Positions 26,817 to 38,008 of a DNA stretch of 64,000 nt are shown piece after piece (within the stretch, counting starts at the first letter, position 1; each line of letters starts with the position of its first letter). Both the position numbers and the translations under genes were made by a program. The DNA is from Periplaneta americana (lineage: Eukaryota > Arthropoda > Insecta > Blattodea > Blattidae): positions 94,989,606 through 95,053,605 of the forward strand of contig NC_091132.1 in NCBI RefSeq assembly GCF_040183065.1, written 5' to 3'. Below the pieces are notes generated by a model, which saw nothing but the letters and a program-made list of their open reading frames with translations, had not been told where the DNA came from and made no database searches.

Positions 26817-27527
26817 TTTACAGCAGTAAAATTTTGGAAATATTCAACATTTTTTTCCTCCATTACTGTATCTTGTACAATATTGAAAATTAGTATTTGA
26901 AAAACACTGTCCTTCTCCTATAGACTACGAAAAAAAAAATATTTTTACGATTTAAAAAAATATTTACATTTTTCTTTCAAAATTCAGTCCACTGTGCAGT
27001 GATGAATCTTTTCCCTCATAACTCAAAAACTATCCAAAATTCTGTGTTAAAATTTTTGTGTGCATTTATGCATGTCATATCTACAATATGATGCAAGATC
27101 ACTTCTTTATCTTCGATAGATTGTCTGATAAAAAATAAGTTCATTTTAAAAAATGATCAAATATCAGTATTTTCTTCTAACACAAAATAAAAAAATATAT
27201 TATTTATTAAGTAATGTAGTTGAAAGAGCAAGATATTGTAAACATGAGTTTCAGCAGTAAAATAAAAGGAAGAGAACATGAAAAAGTTAACAACTTTATG
27301 AGTTATGAGGGAAACGCTTCATCACTGCACAGTAAGCTACCAACATTTTGAAGTTTGAAAAAAAAGTATAAACAATTTTTTTAAAACCGTAAAAATATAT
27401 TTTTGATATAGCAGAATGACAGTGTTTTACACATACCAATTTTCATTATTGTACAAGACACGGTAATGGAGGAAAAAAATGTTGAATATTTCCAAAAATG
27501 CTACTGCTGTAAGCTGTACCTAACACC
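26817..27527. mobile_element. Fold-back element copy B, left end lost
   Basis: Matches copy A through both arms and the centre but starts at TTACAGCAG, lacking the outermost terminus. Its right end (GTACCTAACACC) is directly followed by the TTA at which the Harbinger element is inserted. Confidence 0.8.
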
Positions 27528-27824
27528 TTAGGCCGGGTGCACACAGAATCAGACGCGGCGCGGCGCGACGCGACATTTTGTCTCGTGGTACTTGTCTCCC
27601 ATTGATTTCTTATGGTGCGGTGCACACAGAATCAGACGCGGCGCGACGGTCGCGAGGAGACACAAGGCGACACGAAGAGACAGCTTCGAATGACTGCTAG
27701 AAGTTCGTCGCGAGGAGACAGTCTGATAGCGGCAGTGTACTGCGCATGCGTTAGTAGTGGCTATGATTGCACGCTGTCATTATCTACAAAAAATACTATT
27801 GTTGTGTAGTGCACATTATTCATA

Positions 27825-27958
27825 ATGGAGCTCGATGCGGATAAATTAGTTGATTTAGTACAGGAAAGATATATTCTGTACAATCTTTGAAACAATATCA
27901 CGAGAATAATGTGGTTTCTGAAAATATGTGAAAAATTGCAAATGAGATGAAAGCACCA
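27825..27958 (+). pseudogene. MADF-domain fragment of the Harbinger element
   Basis: The frame begins MELDADKLVDLVQERYILYN then stops. A shift gives KQYHENNVVSENM, a stop in place of the expected Trp, then KIANEMKAPG. This is the pattern of a MADF DNA-binding domain, often the accessory protein of PIF/Harbinger transposons. The rest of the domain is gone. Confidence 0.65.
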
Positions 27959-28633
27959 GGTGAATCATAATTTATAATAATAACACTGCGTAACAAATGT
28001 TAACTTTTTTTTTGCGCTAGACATGTGATATATGTTTTCTACATAATTTGAGCCTCCTGAATACGAATATGACAATAAAAACAGTTGTTGGTTACGGTTT
28101 TTGAGAAATTTTGGAATTTATATCTATTCAAAATATTGTTTTATATAATGACAATAAGGCTAAATATTCACTTTTCAGAAGATTACAGCTTTCTTTTTCT
28201 TCATTTTCTTTTACACTGGGCATCAGGTACATCACGAGCTAAAGTCCAACAATAGTCTGCTAGCATATTGGTACTCCATTGTACTTGGTATCTTTTTCCA
28301 TAGTTGAAATTTCTTGTGGAAGCGCTCATCATGCTCATCACTGAAATCGCACAATTCTCGGGAAAAAAAGTCAAGATGTGAGTGAAGGAAGTGAATTTTC
28401 AGGGAAATTTTACAACCCCTAGTTTAATACGCCAACAGTAAATTTTTCACTAGTTCTTCATAGTTCTCACTTCTACAGTTATCCAGAAAATTAATTCAAC
28501 CTCCTTGAATGCAATCCAGACGGCTGTCTCTTTTCCTTCCAGCAAAGATTCGAAGTGATTGTCCATTATTTCTCTAATTTGTGGTCCATTGAGAACTCCC
28601 TCTTTTAATTTTGAACCACTAATAGCAGGAAAT

Positions 28634-28929
28634 GTTAAGGAATGCGCGCTGGTCCGAGTCCTCATGGGGGAAGAAATTTTCTCATGAAATTTCGGCCAAT
28701 GTATGGGACCGGTGCCCACCTAGCATCGTGATGCACTTGGGGAGCTACGATAGGTAGCGAAAGCCGGTTGCGAAAGCCAGATATAAGGACTGGGGGGATC
28801 ATCGTGCTAACCACACAATACCTCCATTCTAGTTGGATGATCGTCCACCTCTGTTTTGGCATGTGGACGTGAGGCCAGCAGCCGGCTGGTCGGTCTGGGC
28901 TCTTCACGGGGTGTAGCGCCACCGATTAT
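28634..28929 (+). mobile_element. SINE2, 5'-truncated copy
   Basis: Starts at GTTAAGGAATGCGCGCTGG, so most of the tRNA-like head is missing. The body (TTTCTCATGAAATTTCGGCC, GGGACCGGTGCCCACC) is shared with 56393-56749. The 14-bp target duplication TAATAGCAGGAAAT is perfect (28620-28633, 28930-28943). It interrupts the CACTA-like gene. Confidence 0.92.
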
Positions 28930-29135
28930 TAATAGCAGGAAATTTTTCCTGGATATTTTTAAATGCTTCAGTTTTATAATTTATCCCTTTAACAAAATTC
29001 TTCATTAACCCTAACTTATTGCGTAAAAGGGGTAAAATTACTTCGCTTTGAGGTACAAGGGGTTGATGTATAACATTTTTCTTCCCTGGCTCTAGTGATT
29101 GTCGTTTTATTTTATAATGCATATCTCGAGCGCGA

Positions 29136-29399
29136 GTCCACACCTGTGGAGTAACGGTCAGCGCGTCTGGCTGCGAAACCAGGTGGCCCGGTTCGAATCC
29201 CGGTTGGGGAAAGTTACCTGGTTGAGGTTTTTTCCCGGGTTTTCCCTCAACCCAATACGAGAAAATGCTGGGTAACTTTCGGTGCTGGACCCCGGGCTCA
29301 TTTCACCGGCATTATCACCTTCATTTCATTCGGACGCTAAATAACCTAGATGGTGAAAAAGCGTCGTAAAATAACCCAATAAAATAAAATAAAAATAAA
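29136..29399 (+). mobile_element. SINE1 in the CACTA-like gene
   Basis: Complete head, B box GGTTCGAATCCCGG, body and A-rich tail. A 15-bp target duplication differs by one base: ATATCTCGAGCGCGA (29121-29135) and ATATCTGGAGCGCGA (29400-29414). Confidence 0.93.
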
Positions 29400-29599
29400 A
29401 TATCTGGAGCGCGACTGTCCAATTCGTACAGAAAGCAGCAAAATTTTGTGTAGCCTAATTGCATTCCAAAAAGCATTGCTAAAACCTTCAAATCCGCACA
29501 TATAAACCATTCATACTTTGAATATTATCATTAAAGCACACTTTAAAGAAATAGCCTACACGTCCTACACAGAATACTAACACCACAGAAATATCCTGG

Positions 29600-29920
29600 T
29601 AAACTGAAGCGTTTTCATACGGCGAACCTGTTTCTTCCCCTCCAAATGGAACCGAAAAGGACAATAAAACAATTTCCGCTTCTAGAAGTGGATTTGACAT
29701 GGTGATATATTGCAAGATATAAACTACAGTAATGTAATTAAGCTCACTGTGTAAAAAATGCACATCTCAAGTAAAATCAGGTAAACTCAAGTGAATTTAT
29801 ACCGCGAACCTGTTTCACTCCCTCCAAATAGACTCGTAGAAGGGCAATAAAATAATTTCCCTTTCTACAAGTGCTTCTATCATGGTGCCCTACATATACT
29901 ACATTTGTTTTCACATAATG
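29600..29920. repeat. Diverged tandem duplication in the CACTA-like element
   Basis: GCGAACCTGTTTC followed by CCCTCCAAAT, then an ACAATAAAA/GCAATAAAA segment with CATGGTG, occurs twice about 185 bp apart. Possibly a subterminal repeat. Confidence 0.6.
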
Positions 29921-30218
29921 GGTCTTCACATTTGTAAAAGAAAATAGTTACACACGAAATACGGTGATTTTTAAATTAAATGCATAAAAATTTAATTATA
30001 TTGTGCATCTCGAAAACCCGAAGTGATGGAACATTTTGCTTGTTATTTTTTAATTCAGGAGGTCTAAATTATTAAGAATTTGTTAGTTTTATGTCTGGCG
30101 CAAAATGACTGACGACCAGTGTAATTTGTAGTAAGCCTAATTCTCTGCTCTAAACTATCACTCATTATTGATTTAATATATTATTTTTCTTTATTGTGAG
30201 TCATGAAGTAGTCATAAC

Positions 30219-33072
30219 TAGACATCGGATTTTTAGGCACTAAAATTGCAGTTTTAGGCGCCTAAAATAAGCTCAAAATTTGTAAAATTAGGCTCTATTT
30301 TAATGAAAATAGGCATTTTAGGCACATCAAGGTATCATACTTATTTCTTTCACTGAAATTTTTAGTTATACACTAAAATACGCACAAAAAAGTATGTTCA
30401 AACATTAAAAAAGAATATTATATTATATTTATAAACAGAGCTGCACAAATTTAATATATTGAAACTAATGAAATAATGATTATTGATATCAAGAATACTC
30501 ATTTTAAGTTATTGAAATTCAGTTCCATGCTCAGACTTTATTATAATTATCTGCACAGTACACCACCAGAATTTTTTCTAAATTCTCCACAGTTAACCTT
30601 TGCCTTTTGTCACTGAGAATCATTTTGAAAGCAGAAAAACTTCTTTCAACCGAAACTGATGTGAGAGGCGCAAATTTTAAATTAGGTACAATAGAAACAT
30701 CAATACTTACTGGAACATTTACACTTTCCCCCGATATCACTCTTGATACTTTTTCCAACAATGAAAATCCTACATTCTTATTTAATACGTTGTCCCACTT
30801 ATTTTTACCTTTTTTCCCAGTTTGTATGTATGTTCAGCAGAATGTATGTTCACTTGAGCTTCCTTTACTATTGCTATTTGGCTACAAAGAGATTGTTTTT
30901 CACGTTCAAATTGTTCAATGCTTGCAGGTATGAAAGAAAAGTTTGATGTTATGTAGGCAATATCGTTTTTCACTCGTGAGTCATTCAGACAATCTTTCAC
31001 TGCCTTCACACACGCTGCACTATCAGTTTCAGGTAATTTATCAATAACTGTGACCACTTCTTTAAAATACTCTGAATAATACACCACTGACTGAATCCAG
31101 GTTCCCCATCGTGTAACAACCGGCTGAGGTGGGAGTGGGATATCTGGAAAGTTCTCTCTGAATATTGAAATCCTGGATGGGGCTTTACAAAAACATTTTT
31201 TTTGTGTTAGAAATAAACGAATTGACAAGAGGAAATTCATTCCGGATTGTTTCAGAAACCCTGTGAAGGACATGTGCTAGACAGGTTACATGCGTGAGGT
31301 TAGTATAAAATGTTTTAAGAAGTGGAGTTGCAGCAACGATGTATGAGGCAGCATCAGTACAAAACAACAGAACTTTAGAATCGTCTATATTACCTGAGTA
31401 TAAAGACTGTAGGACTTTATTTACAAAATAAGCAATGGCTTGACTATTCACTTTCGAAAGTTCCTTAACACATACGAGGTGTGGAATCGAAGGTCCATCA
31501 GGACTAAGTTTTCCTACTACCATATTTGCTATATACCTATTCATAGGATCTCAGGTTTCATCCACAGAGACCCATATGTAAGAATCACCTATATCCTCCC
31601 GAATGGAAGCTAAAGTTTCATTGTATATTCTGTCTAAGTAATTTTTTCTTAGGGTCGACTCAGATGGGATATTTTGTTTGCAGTATTTTTGTAAAAACTG
31701 TCTTAAAACCGGATTTTCAATACATTTCAGGGAATGTTAGCAGCAACAAACGCTCTGGTTAAATCAGCATAGAAATTGCTGCTGAAATTGGATGAAGTAG
31801 GCTGTGTTAGTAAAGTTTGTTGCAGTTGATTTTTCTGCTGAGCTTTAGCCTTATGAGCCGCTCCTTGCACATGCTGCTTTAGGTGGCACTTCTTTTCTTG
31901 CGAAATCTAAAAATGTAAAGTAAACTGAATTAAAATAAAATCCTAATTGTTGTATTGCCGTATTTCTATCACAAAGTTAGTGGGTTCGAACAATCAAAAT
32001 TTTAATGACCTGCAAATACTTTAACTATCGGAATTTAAAAGGTTAAAGTGTAGTGGTCTTAAAAAGAATTATACCTCAGGATAGCTCAGTCAATGTATAA
32101 ATATTATAGGCCTACTCATTAAAATTAATAGAATTTATATATTTCAACTATTGTTACATACCTGTTTGCTACAAATCTTGCAGAATATTATTTTTCCATC
32201 ATAAGTGAATTCTGAATATTCTGTTATCCATTGCCGGATCAATGTAGATTTTGCACTTATATTTTTCGGCATTATGGCGTTAAACTTCACAGGAAAACGT
32301 CCTACCGCTCAAAACTTCTCAACACAAATAAGGTGAGGGAAAGAGCAACTGTTAACGAGCATTCAAATGAACCGTTGTTATTGAGATTCAATTGGACAAA
32401 AATACAAAGTTCCACTTATTGTTGCATTTCCTGGTAGTGTTAACACTAGGAGGGCCATTCTTTTAAATATTTTGTAACGGTTTACCCTACTAATTCGCAG
32501 TTTTACGACTTTTCATAAATATTTCAAAAACACTCTTTCTCCAAAAATTGTGATTTTATGACACTCTGAAGGGCAGTACAGCTAATCGGTTTCAGACCGA
32601 AAACAGTCATTTTTATAGTATAGTATATCTCTGAATCGGTAGCAGCACATGTTGTGATTATTGCCTGCTTCAAAACTAAGGTTGGTTCTTTGTCGGCATT
32701 TATGCCTCCAAACATGTTAAATTCGGTGAAATCTATTGCGAGTGTCGTGAGATTCAAAACATTTTGTTTCCTTTATCAATGGTTTCATGGCCGGTGTGAA
32801 GCAAACTTTCCACTTTTTAAATGCCTTAAATTTCGCAGTGAATGCATGTATAAATTATAAAAAGTAAGAGTAAAATGCGAAACTTTACAGTGAGTTAGGC
32901 ATTTTAGGCGAATATTAACAAATTAGGCTCTAATAACCGGTTTAGGGCATTTTAGGGCACTATAAAACTCTTTGAATACCTTTCAATTTCCATGAAACAC
33001 AAATATTAATAATTATTTTTACTTTTCTCCTAAAGAAACAAAATAGGCATTTGCCCTAGAATCCGATGTCTG
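30219..33072 (-). mobile_element. hAT transposon with intron-bearing gene (hAT-2), broken
   Basis: The left end is TAGACATCGGATTTTTAGGC. The right end read inward is CAGACATCGGATTCTAGGGC. The perfect 8-bp target duplication GTCATAAC is at 30211-30218 and 33073-33080. Subterminal regions hold many copies of TTAGGC/TTTAGGGC (30232-30325 and 32890-32965). Size 2854 bp. Coding runs on the minus strand. It is inserted in the Harbinger shell about 95 bp from the CACTA-like element. Confidence 0.94.
30535..32274 (-). pseudogene. hAT-2 transposase, spliced gene with disabling mutations
   Basis: Exon 1 on the minus strand (32274 to about 32164) reads MPKNISAKSTLIRQWITEYS through FCKICSKQ and ends at a GTATGT donor. 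The acceptor is near 31912 (TTTTTAG), resuming ISQEKKCHLKQHVQG, which completes the zinc finger. It then follows the order of hAT-1: LTQPTSSN, a one-base deletion near 31731 (after NIP), SVDET followed by a stop (near 31553), FCTDAASY, CLAHVLHRVSE, a shift near 31195, CKAPSRI and TRWGTWI, another shift, then VSVERSFSAFK and the C-terminus. At least two frameshifts and one stop: inactive. Confidence 0.85.
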
Positions 33073-33362
33073 GTCATAACATAAAAAATGACGTTTTAAT
33101 TTTAAGACTCTTTCAATCGTATAGACTTTTAGGAGCTTGCGTCCTTAGGAAATAATAAGCAACTACAATAGAATTTTTCATATAGACAGTCCTCAATTAT
33201 TGACGCCATTTTCTAGCCTAGGCCAGTTTTCCAATCCCACAGCCAGCAAATCAGTTGTCGCGAGCAGACAGTTTTAAGCTGTCGCGAGGCGTTGTAAAGC
33301 AAAACGTAGCGTCGCGCCGCGCCGCGTCGCGTCGCGTCTGATTCTGTGTGCACCCGGCCTTA

Positions 33363-34105
33363 TAGGCAGCTTTCAAAGTAGCTTGAAAATAGCATTTTGT
33401 CAGATTGTTGTAATGTTCACGCTTGACATGGAGGTCCGTGAACTCATAAGGAAGGGTTTTCAGCACGCCAGGATGGATTTGGCTGAAAGTGTTAATGTAG
33501 ACTGGTTTAAGTTTCCTGAAAACAATGGTGAAGGTCTCTCGTTTCGGAATTGCATATTTGTGAAAATACAGCAATTTTAAAAATCTGGGTTTCATGTCGT
33601 TCTTGCACGCATCTTGCTCATAACCTACTTGCAGAGAGCACTGGAGCCGAGGAAACTACTTTCTTCCATTCCTGTTAGAAACATAGAAGTGGAATATGTT
33701 CACTGTTCACATTTGCACTTAAGACGAAATGAATACTATTTACGGTAAATTCACCTTTTATGTTCACACATGATAATGTGGGTTCACCAAGAAAAATGTT
33801 CAGGACACAGCATCTTTTCACAATACAGGAACCTAAAATGGCTATTTCATCGACACAAACAAACACTAATTCCCACAAGCAACAAAATGAAGGGACTCTC
33901 TGAACCAAAGGGCGTTATTGCCGTGTGTATAAATACGGTACAGATCACGCAGGAGTTACAGCGGGCGGGCTAAAACTCCGCGTGTGACATAAATACTGTA
34001 GATATTTCAAATTAATAGTAAAGGACGCATTTACGACACAAGACACCTTCAGCATCGTTTTCAGGAACCTTAAATCAGTCCACATTAACATTTTCAGCCA
34101 AATTT
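33363..34105. repeat. Flank with a diverged inverted repeat
   Basis: Bases 33475-33537 (TTTGGCTGAAAGTGTTAATG...) and 34044-34102 are reverse complements at roughly 75%. The interior has no coding signal. This could be a small decayed TIR element. The 65-codon frame at 33383-33580 is without motif. Confidence 0.5.
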
Positions 34106-34675
34106 ATCGCGCCCTAATAAAAACTCTCCTTGTCAGCTCTCATTCCTTTCGTTGGTTCTCAAGAAGAATTTAGTGCAGTCACTCTTGATGCCTCATTTTG
34201 ATTACTGTGACACTCTCTACACTGACCTTAACATGAGACTGACAGACTACAGCGAGTTCATAATGCATGTGTTTGATTTATTTGCAACGTCCGAAGATCT
34301 GACTGTATCACACCTTCACTAAATATGCTATCCTGAGTCCGTCTCAAGGAGCGAAGAACTATTCACTCTCTCACGTCACTCTTCAATATTCTTCAAAACT
34401 CTAACCCTAGCTACTTAGCTTCTCGTTTTCAACATTTGTCCTCATATCACGAAATAAATACTCGCTCACAACACCATATCACACTCTCCATTCCTAAACA
34501 CAGAACATCCTTCTACTCTTCATCTTTCACCGTCTCAGCAGCCCATCTCTGAAACTTTCTACCACAACATATTAGAGACTGTCGGACATTGTCTAGTTTC
34601 AAAAATAAACTAAAATTGCACTTTTTCAATTAAGATTCCATCAGTTATAAGCCCTTTTCTTTGCGATAGTTTTGT

Positions 34676-34680
<5 letters not shown>

Positions 34681-34727
<47 letters not shown>
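34681..34727. repeat. (TA)n microsatellite
   Basis: About 23 units in the 3' untranslated part of the LINE. Confidence 0.95.
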
Positions 34728-34729
<2 letters not shown>

Positions 34730-35136
34730 CTTTTCCTTCCTTTCCCCTTTTTTGTTCTCTTAATCACCAGATGAATTTATTATCATACCCTTTTTATTGT
34801 GAATTTTATTTAATTTTCGTATTTCTTTTCTTTTTTATTATTGTTTTATTACATTCCATTTTGTTATATTATTTCCCTACGTTTTCCATATTAACTATTT
34901 GTACTAAATGAGTTGCTTTTACTATATTCCAATGTATTTTACTTTCTTTTTTCTATTATGGTATTATTTTCATGTTGTTTAGTGTCGATTTTATTATGCT
35001 ATTATTATTTTTTTTGTAATATGTTAGTATTCTATTCTTTAGCTTTTTGTTAAATTTTCGCTGCTTGTATACTTTGTGACCTGGTAGAGTGTAAGAGAAG
35101 GCCCTTTAGCCTTAACTCTGCCAGTATAAATAAAGA

Positions 35137-35139
<3 letters not shown>

Positions 35140-35217
<78 letters not shown>
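35140..35217. repeat. (ATT)n microsatellite at LINE 3' end
   Basis: About 26 units following AATAAAGA of the LINE, plausibly its expanded tail. Confidence 0.95.
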
Positions 35218-35218
<1 letters not shown>

Positions 35219-35220
<2 letters not shown>

Positions 35221-36394
35221 AGTTCAAATACATTTCATATGACATTCACATTGCTCTTGAATGTCAAAATACAAAAGATATACTGATGAAATTTGTAAAA
35301 AGAAAGTTCCTACAAATAAATAAAGAAATAGCTATAAGAAAACTTATTAATATAATAACACAAATTTACAAAAGCAATTAGGTTTAAATCTTTTTTTGAC
35401 TAAAAGAATTAGAATGGAAAGAATAAATGAAATAGCTAGAATTGAGTGAAAAAAACATAAATAAATAAATAAATAAGAAAAATAATGAGAATAAGGATTA
35501 TTAAACAAATATGTTCAACGCTTGCTTTTTGTGTTATAGATGTAAAAGTATGCACAGAAGAAAGTAGCAAGGAACAACATACTAAAATAGTTGAGTCTTG
35601 CACAAAGCTAAACGCAAGTGCAAGATAAAACAATTTTTTTTGTATATTAAATATTTAAATTGTAGAAATTGTATTTAAATAATAGTATATATATAATGTG
35701 TAAAATTATAAAGTGTGTAATGTATGGGTTTAAATGATTTCTTGTATGTACTTTGTCTGTGAACTATAATATAATAAATATCAAATATCATAATAAATAT
35801 CAAAATATATTTCATATTTGGCATTGATTTAATTAAATTGTAACTTATAAGTTATCACTTCGCATCTACTGTACTAAAATGTGATACATGCAGTTTGCCT
35901 TCGCTAGTGACAAGTGGAAATGTGTCTCAAGTACTGATGGAACGGAGTATTTTAGCCACATTTCAATTTTTTTTGTGTCTTATATGTTTTATTGTCAACC
36001 ACATAAGTATTTAGGTCACTTACTCTTTGCAATATTTACCTGTCTTCATAACTTCAAAAGATATCTCGACTTAGGCCTAATCTTGTTAAGAGTTTCTGTG
36101 CAAGATAGGACAATCGCGATGCAAGAGAAAAATATTCAGTCCTTATGAGACGAAGACAAATTTCCACTCGCGTCTTGAGAATCTAACCCGAGACACATGA
36201 ATTTGTTGCCAGAATCACTACTCAAAATATAACCAGGAGTAAACATTTTTTAGTTTCTACTGTCTATGATCACTAGCCTACTTCTCTTACCCCTTGTCAT
36301 ACCAGTGAAGTAAGACAAAACATTCAAAAGTGGCTGGTCTTCCAAGTTGATTGATAAACACGGAACATATTTTCTTACTTGAAAAAAAAAATTT
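35219..36394. other. Region without a recognised gene
   Basis: AT-rich. The frames at 35436 (minus) and 35888 (+) have no motif. Confidence 0.4.
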
Positions 36395-36460
36395 CTGGTT
36401 TTGTTTTATATTAGGTTTATGCACAAATTCGCAGCGAATAAACATAATACATAGGCTAAA

Positions 36461-36600
36461 CTAATCAATAATATATTTCCCTGCATTGTTTATAAATGAC
36501 TCCCAGCGTTCAGGTAGTTTCATGAATTCACGCCTGAAGAAATTTTGTGGTTTGGAGTTGAAAAATCAAGCCAACTTTAAAGAGCAGCTTCATTAATTAC
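36461..36600 (-). pseudogene. mariner transposase C-terminal end
   Basis: The minus strand reads NFFRREFMKLPERWESFINN then AGKYIID and a stop at 36461-36463. This is the canonical mariner C-terminus (FF.R....LP.RW......G.Y). The upstream part becomes unreadable near 36600. A possible TIR-like TTAGGTTTATGCACAAATTC lies at 36412-36431. Confidence 0.7.
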
Positions 36601-37290
36601 CGTATTTGAGTGCATCACGGTAATCTATAGCCCTACTTAAACTTTATTTGGTCCACATAAAGTGCTAATTTTATACTACATTTTAATTTCTTTTTGTACA
36701 CGGAACATAAACGATTTATCCTTTTAATAATAATAAAACTGTTACCAGAATATTTCTGATAACAAGTGCAGCACAGCGCACGTGTACGGCTAGTTGTTTA
36801 ATAAAATTCAATATTGATTTTTGTTGTGTCTGAGTTTTCCCGTTTCCCTTTTTACCACCTCCTAAATCAGAGTGTGAATTGAATATTTTCTCCAGAGGAG
36901 GACATTGAAATTTTAATATTGTCGATAAAAAATATGCTGTTCTTAGCAATGTTGGCCGATTCGTATTGTTGTCGCGCTCAACTTATATTAAAAGAAGAAA
37001 GGAAATTCGTTGTTATCGGTTGCATTAATAACATAATTAAGATGTGGAAACTATACATTAGACACCTGAAAGGAATAAATGTTGTCTCTGACACGGACAA
37101 ATTAATGCCTTTTCAGCAGGGGATTCAGAATGTCCAAGAGGAAACGATCCCTGGCATCCTACGCGCCAATTCACACCATGTGTCAAATTGCTTTCTTTAC
37201 TTTCATTATCTGAGCTCAAAATAACATTTTGTTTGTGTTTTAATTTAGCTTCATGTGTTGCTTTTGTTAAACATTTTATCTATTATAATA
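36601..37290. other. Region without a recognised gene
   Basis: The 101-codon frame at 36919-37224 (+) has no motif I can name. Confidence 0.35.
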
Positions 37291-37467
37291 TACAATCTGA
37301 TCCGTTTGGGTATAGATAATATTAATTTATTATTATAAAGCTATTATGATAGTAAGAAAAATTTCTTGCTCGTTATATTATGATTAAAAGATGGGAGTTT
37401 CCATATAGCCTACTACAATCAACAATGCAAAATCTGAAAGGACAAATGAAAATCGTAGATGATTAAA

Positions 37468-37975
37468 ATGGCTACTACAAATCAACAGCGGGTACAATGT
37501 AATCTTTGGTATGATAAATTTGAGAGTGTTAAAAGAGTTCAAAGGGAGTTCGACGTGAGTATGGTGTGCATAATGTACCAAAATACGATTCCCTAATGTT
37601 GTGGTATCGAACATTTGTAGAAACAGGTTCTGTGTTAAAAAAAACATACAGGAGATCGCAGGCGAAACTCAGTATGAGAAGCAGCTAACTCTTGGCTTGG
37701 TCCCCAAACTCCCCAGATCTAACCTCTCTTGACTTCTTCGTGTAGGGTTTTGTTAAAGACATTGTCCATTCACAGAAACCCAGAAACATTGATGATCTGA
37801 GAGTAAAAATTACTCAAGCTTTTCAACAAATCACTCCTCTTATGTTACAACGGACATGGGCTGAATTGCATCACCGTTATGAGTTGTGCAGGGTGCGCAA
37901 TGGGGGTCATGTTGTCTCTGAGGAATCTCCCATCTTTCAGTGTTGTATGCACAAAGTTTCAGGAAATAAAGTTCA
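37468..37975 (+). pseudogene. Tc1/mariner-like transposase, N- and C-terminal pieces joined
   Basis: The N-terminal part reads MATTNQQRVQ, KRVQREF and WYRTFVETGSVL, a helix-turn-helix domain. Near 37685 it switches to the end of the DDE core: SPDLTSLDFFV, a stop, GFVKDIVHSQKPRN, then TWAELHHRYELCRVRNGGHV. The first two catalytic acidic residues are gone, consistent with a large internal deletion. One shift lies near 37552. Confidence 0.72.
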
Positions 37976-38008
37976 GTAGTAAATGTTTTACTGTGTTTTT
38001 ATTTTATC

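Larger units (their letters stand above)
28200..29490 (-). pseudogene. Decayed CACTA-like element protein (HSHLDFF family)
   Basis: On the minus strand, segments in order are: QLGYTKFCCFL before the SINE1 at 29136-29399; ARDMHYKIKRQS, NVIHQPLV, LLRNKLGLMKNFVKG and NIQEKFPAIN (29135-28930); then, past the SINE2, SGSKLKEGVLNGPQIREIMD; then near 28400-28270 KIHFLHSHLDFF, followed by FSDEHDERFHKK. I know this motif order from unnamed, highly repeated proteins of many arthropods. The termini of the host element argue it is a CACTA transposase-type gene. Two SINE insertions, stops and shifts make it dead. Confidence 0.68.
27984..30121 (-). mobile_element. CACTA (EnSpm)-like transposon inside the Harbinger
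   Basis: The left end starts CACTGCGTAACAAATG and reaches TTTTTGCGCTAGACATG. The right end read inward starts CACTGGTCGTCAG and reaches TTTTGCGCCAGACAT. Outer CACTG and inner GCGCNAGACAT match as a diverged inverted repeat. TAA lies on both sides (27981-27983, 30122-30124), a 3-bp TSD. CACTG ends plus a 3-bp TSD are the CACTA hallmark. The coding region runs on the minus strand and two SINEs are inserted in it. Confidence 0.72.
27531..33359. mobile_element. PIF/Harbinger element, shell with nested insertions
   Basis: The left terminus GGCCGGGTGCACACAGAATC is matched by the right terminus read inward (33359 leftward), continuing into alternating GCGACGCG/GCGGCGCG tracts. TTA flanks both sides (27528-27530, 33360-33362), the 3-bp target typical of PIF/Harbinger. 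A second copy of the terminal motif lies inside at 27620. A MADF-like exon start (27825) fits this superfamily. Without the CACTA and hAT insertions the element would be about 826 bp, so it was already a deletion derivative. No DDE transposase is seen. Confidence 0.87.
34106..35218 (+). pseudogene. CR1-like LINE, C-terminal coding part and 3' end
   Basis: With frameshifts the + strand gives SLLMPHFDYCDTLYTDLN, RERRTIHSLTSLF-like sequence, SFYSSSFTVSAAHLWN and LPQHIRDCRTLSSFKNKLKL, the usual C-terminus of a CR1/L2/Jockey-type reverse transcriptase protein. The 3' end has AGAAGGCCCTTTAGCCTTAA and AATAAAG, then (ATT)n. A (TA)n lies at 34681-34727. No palm motif is left. Confidence 0.78.
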
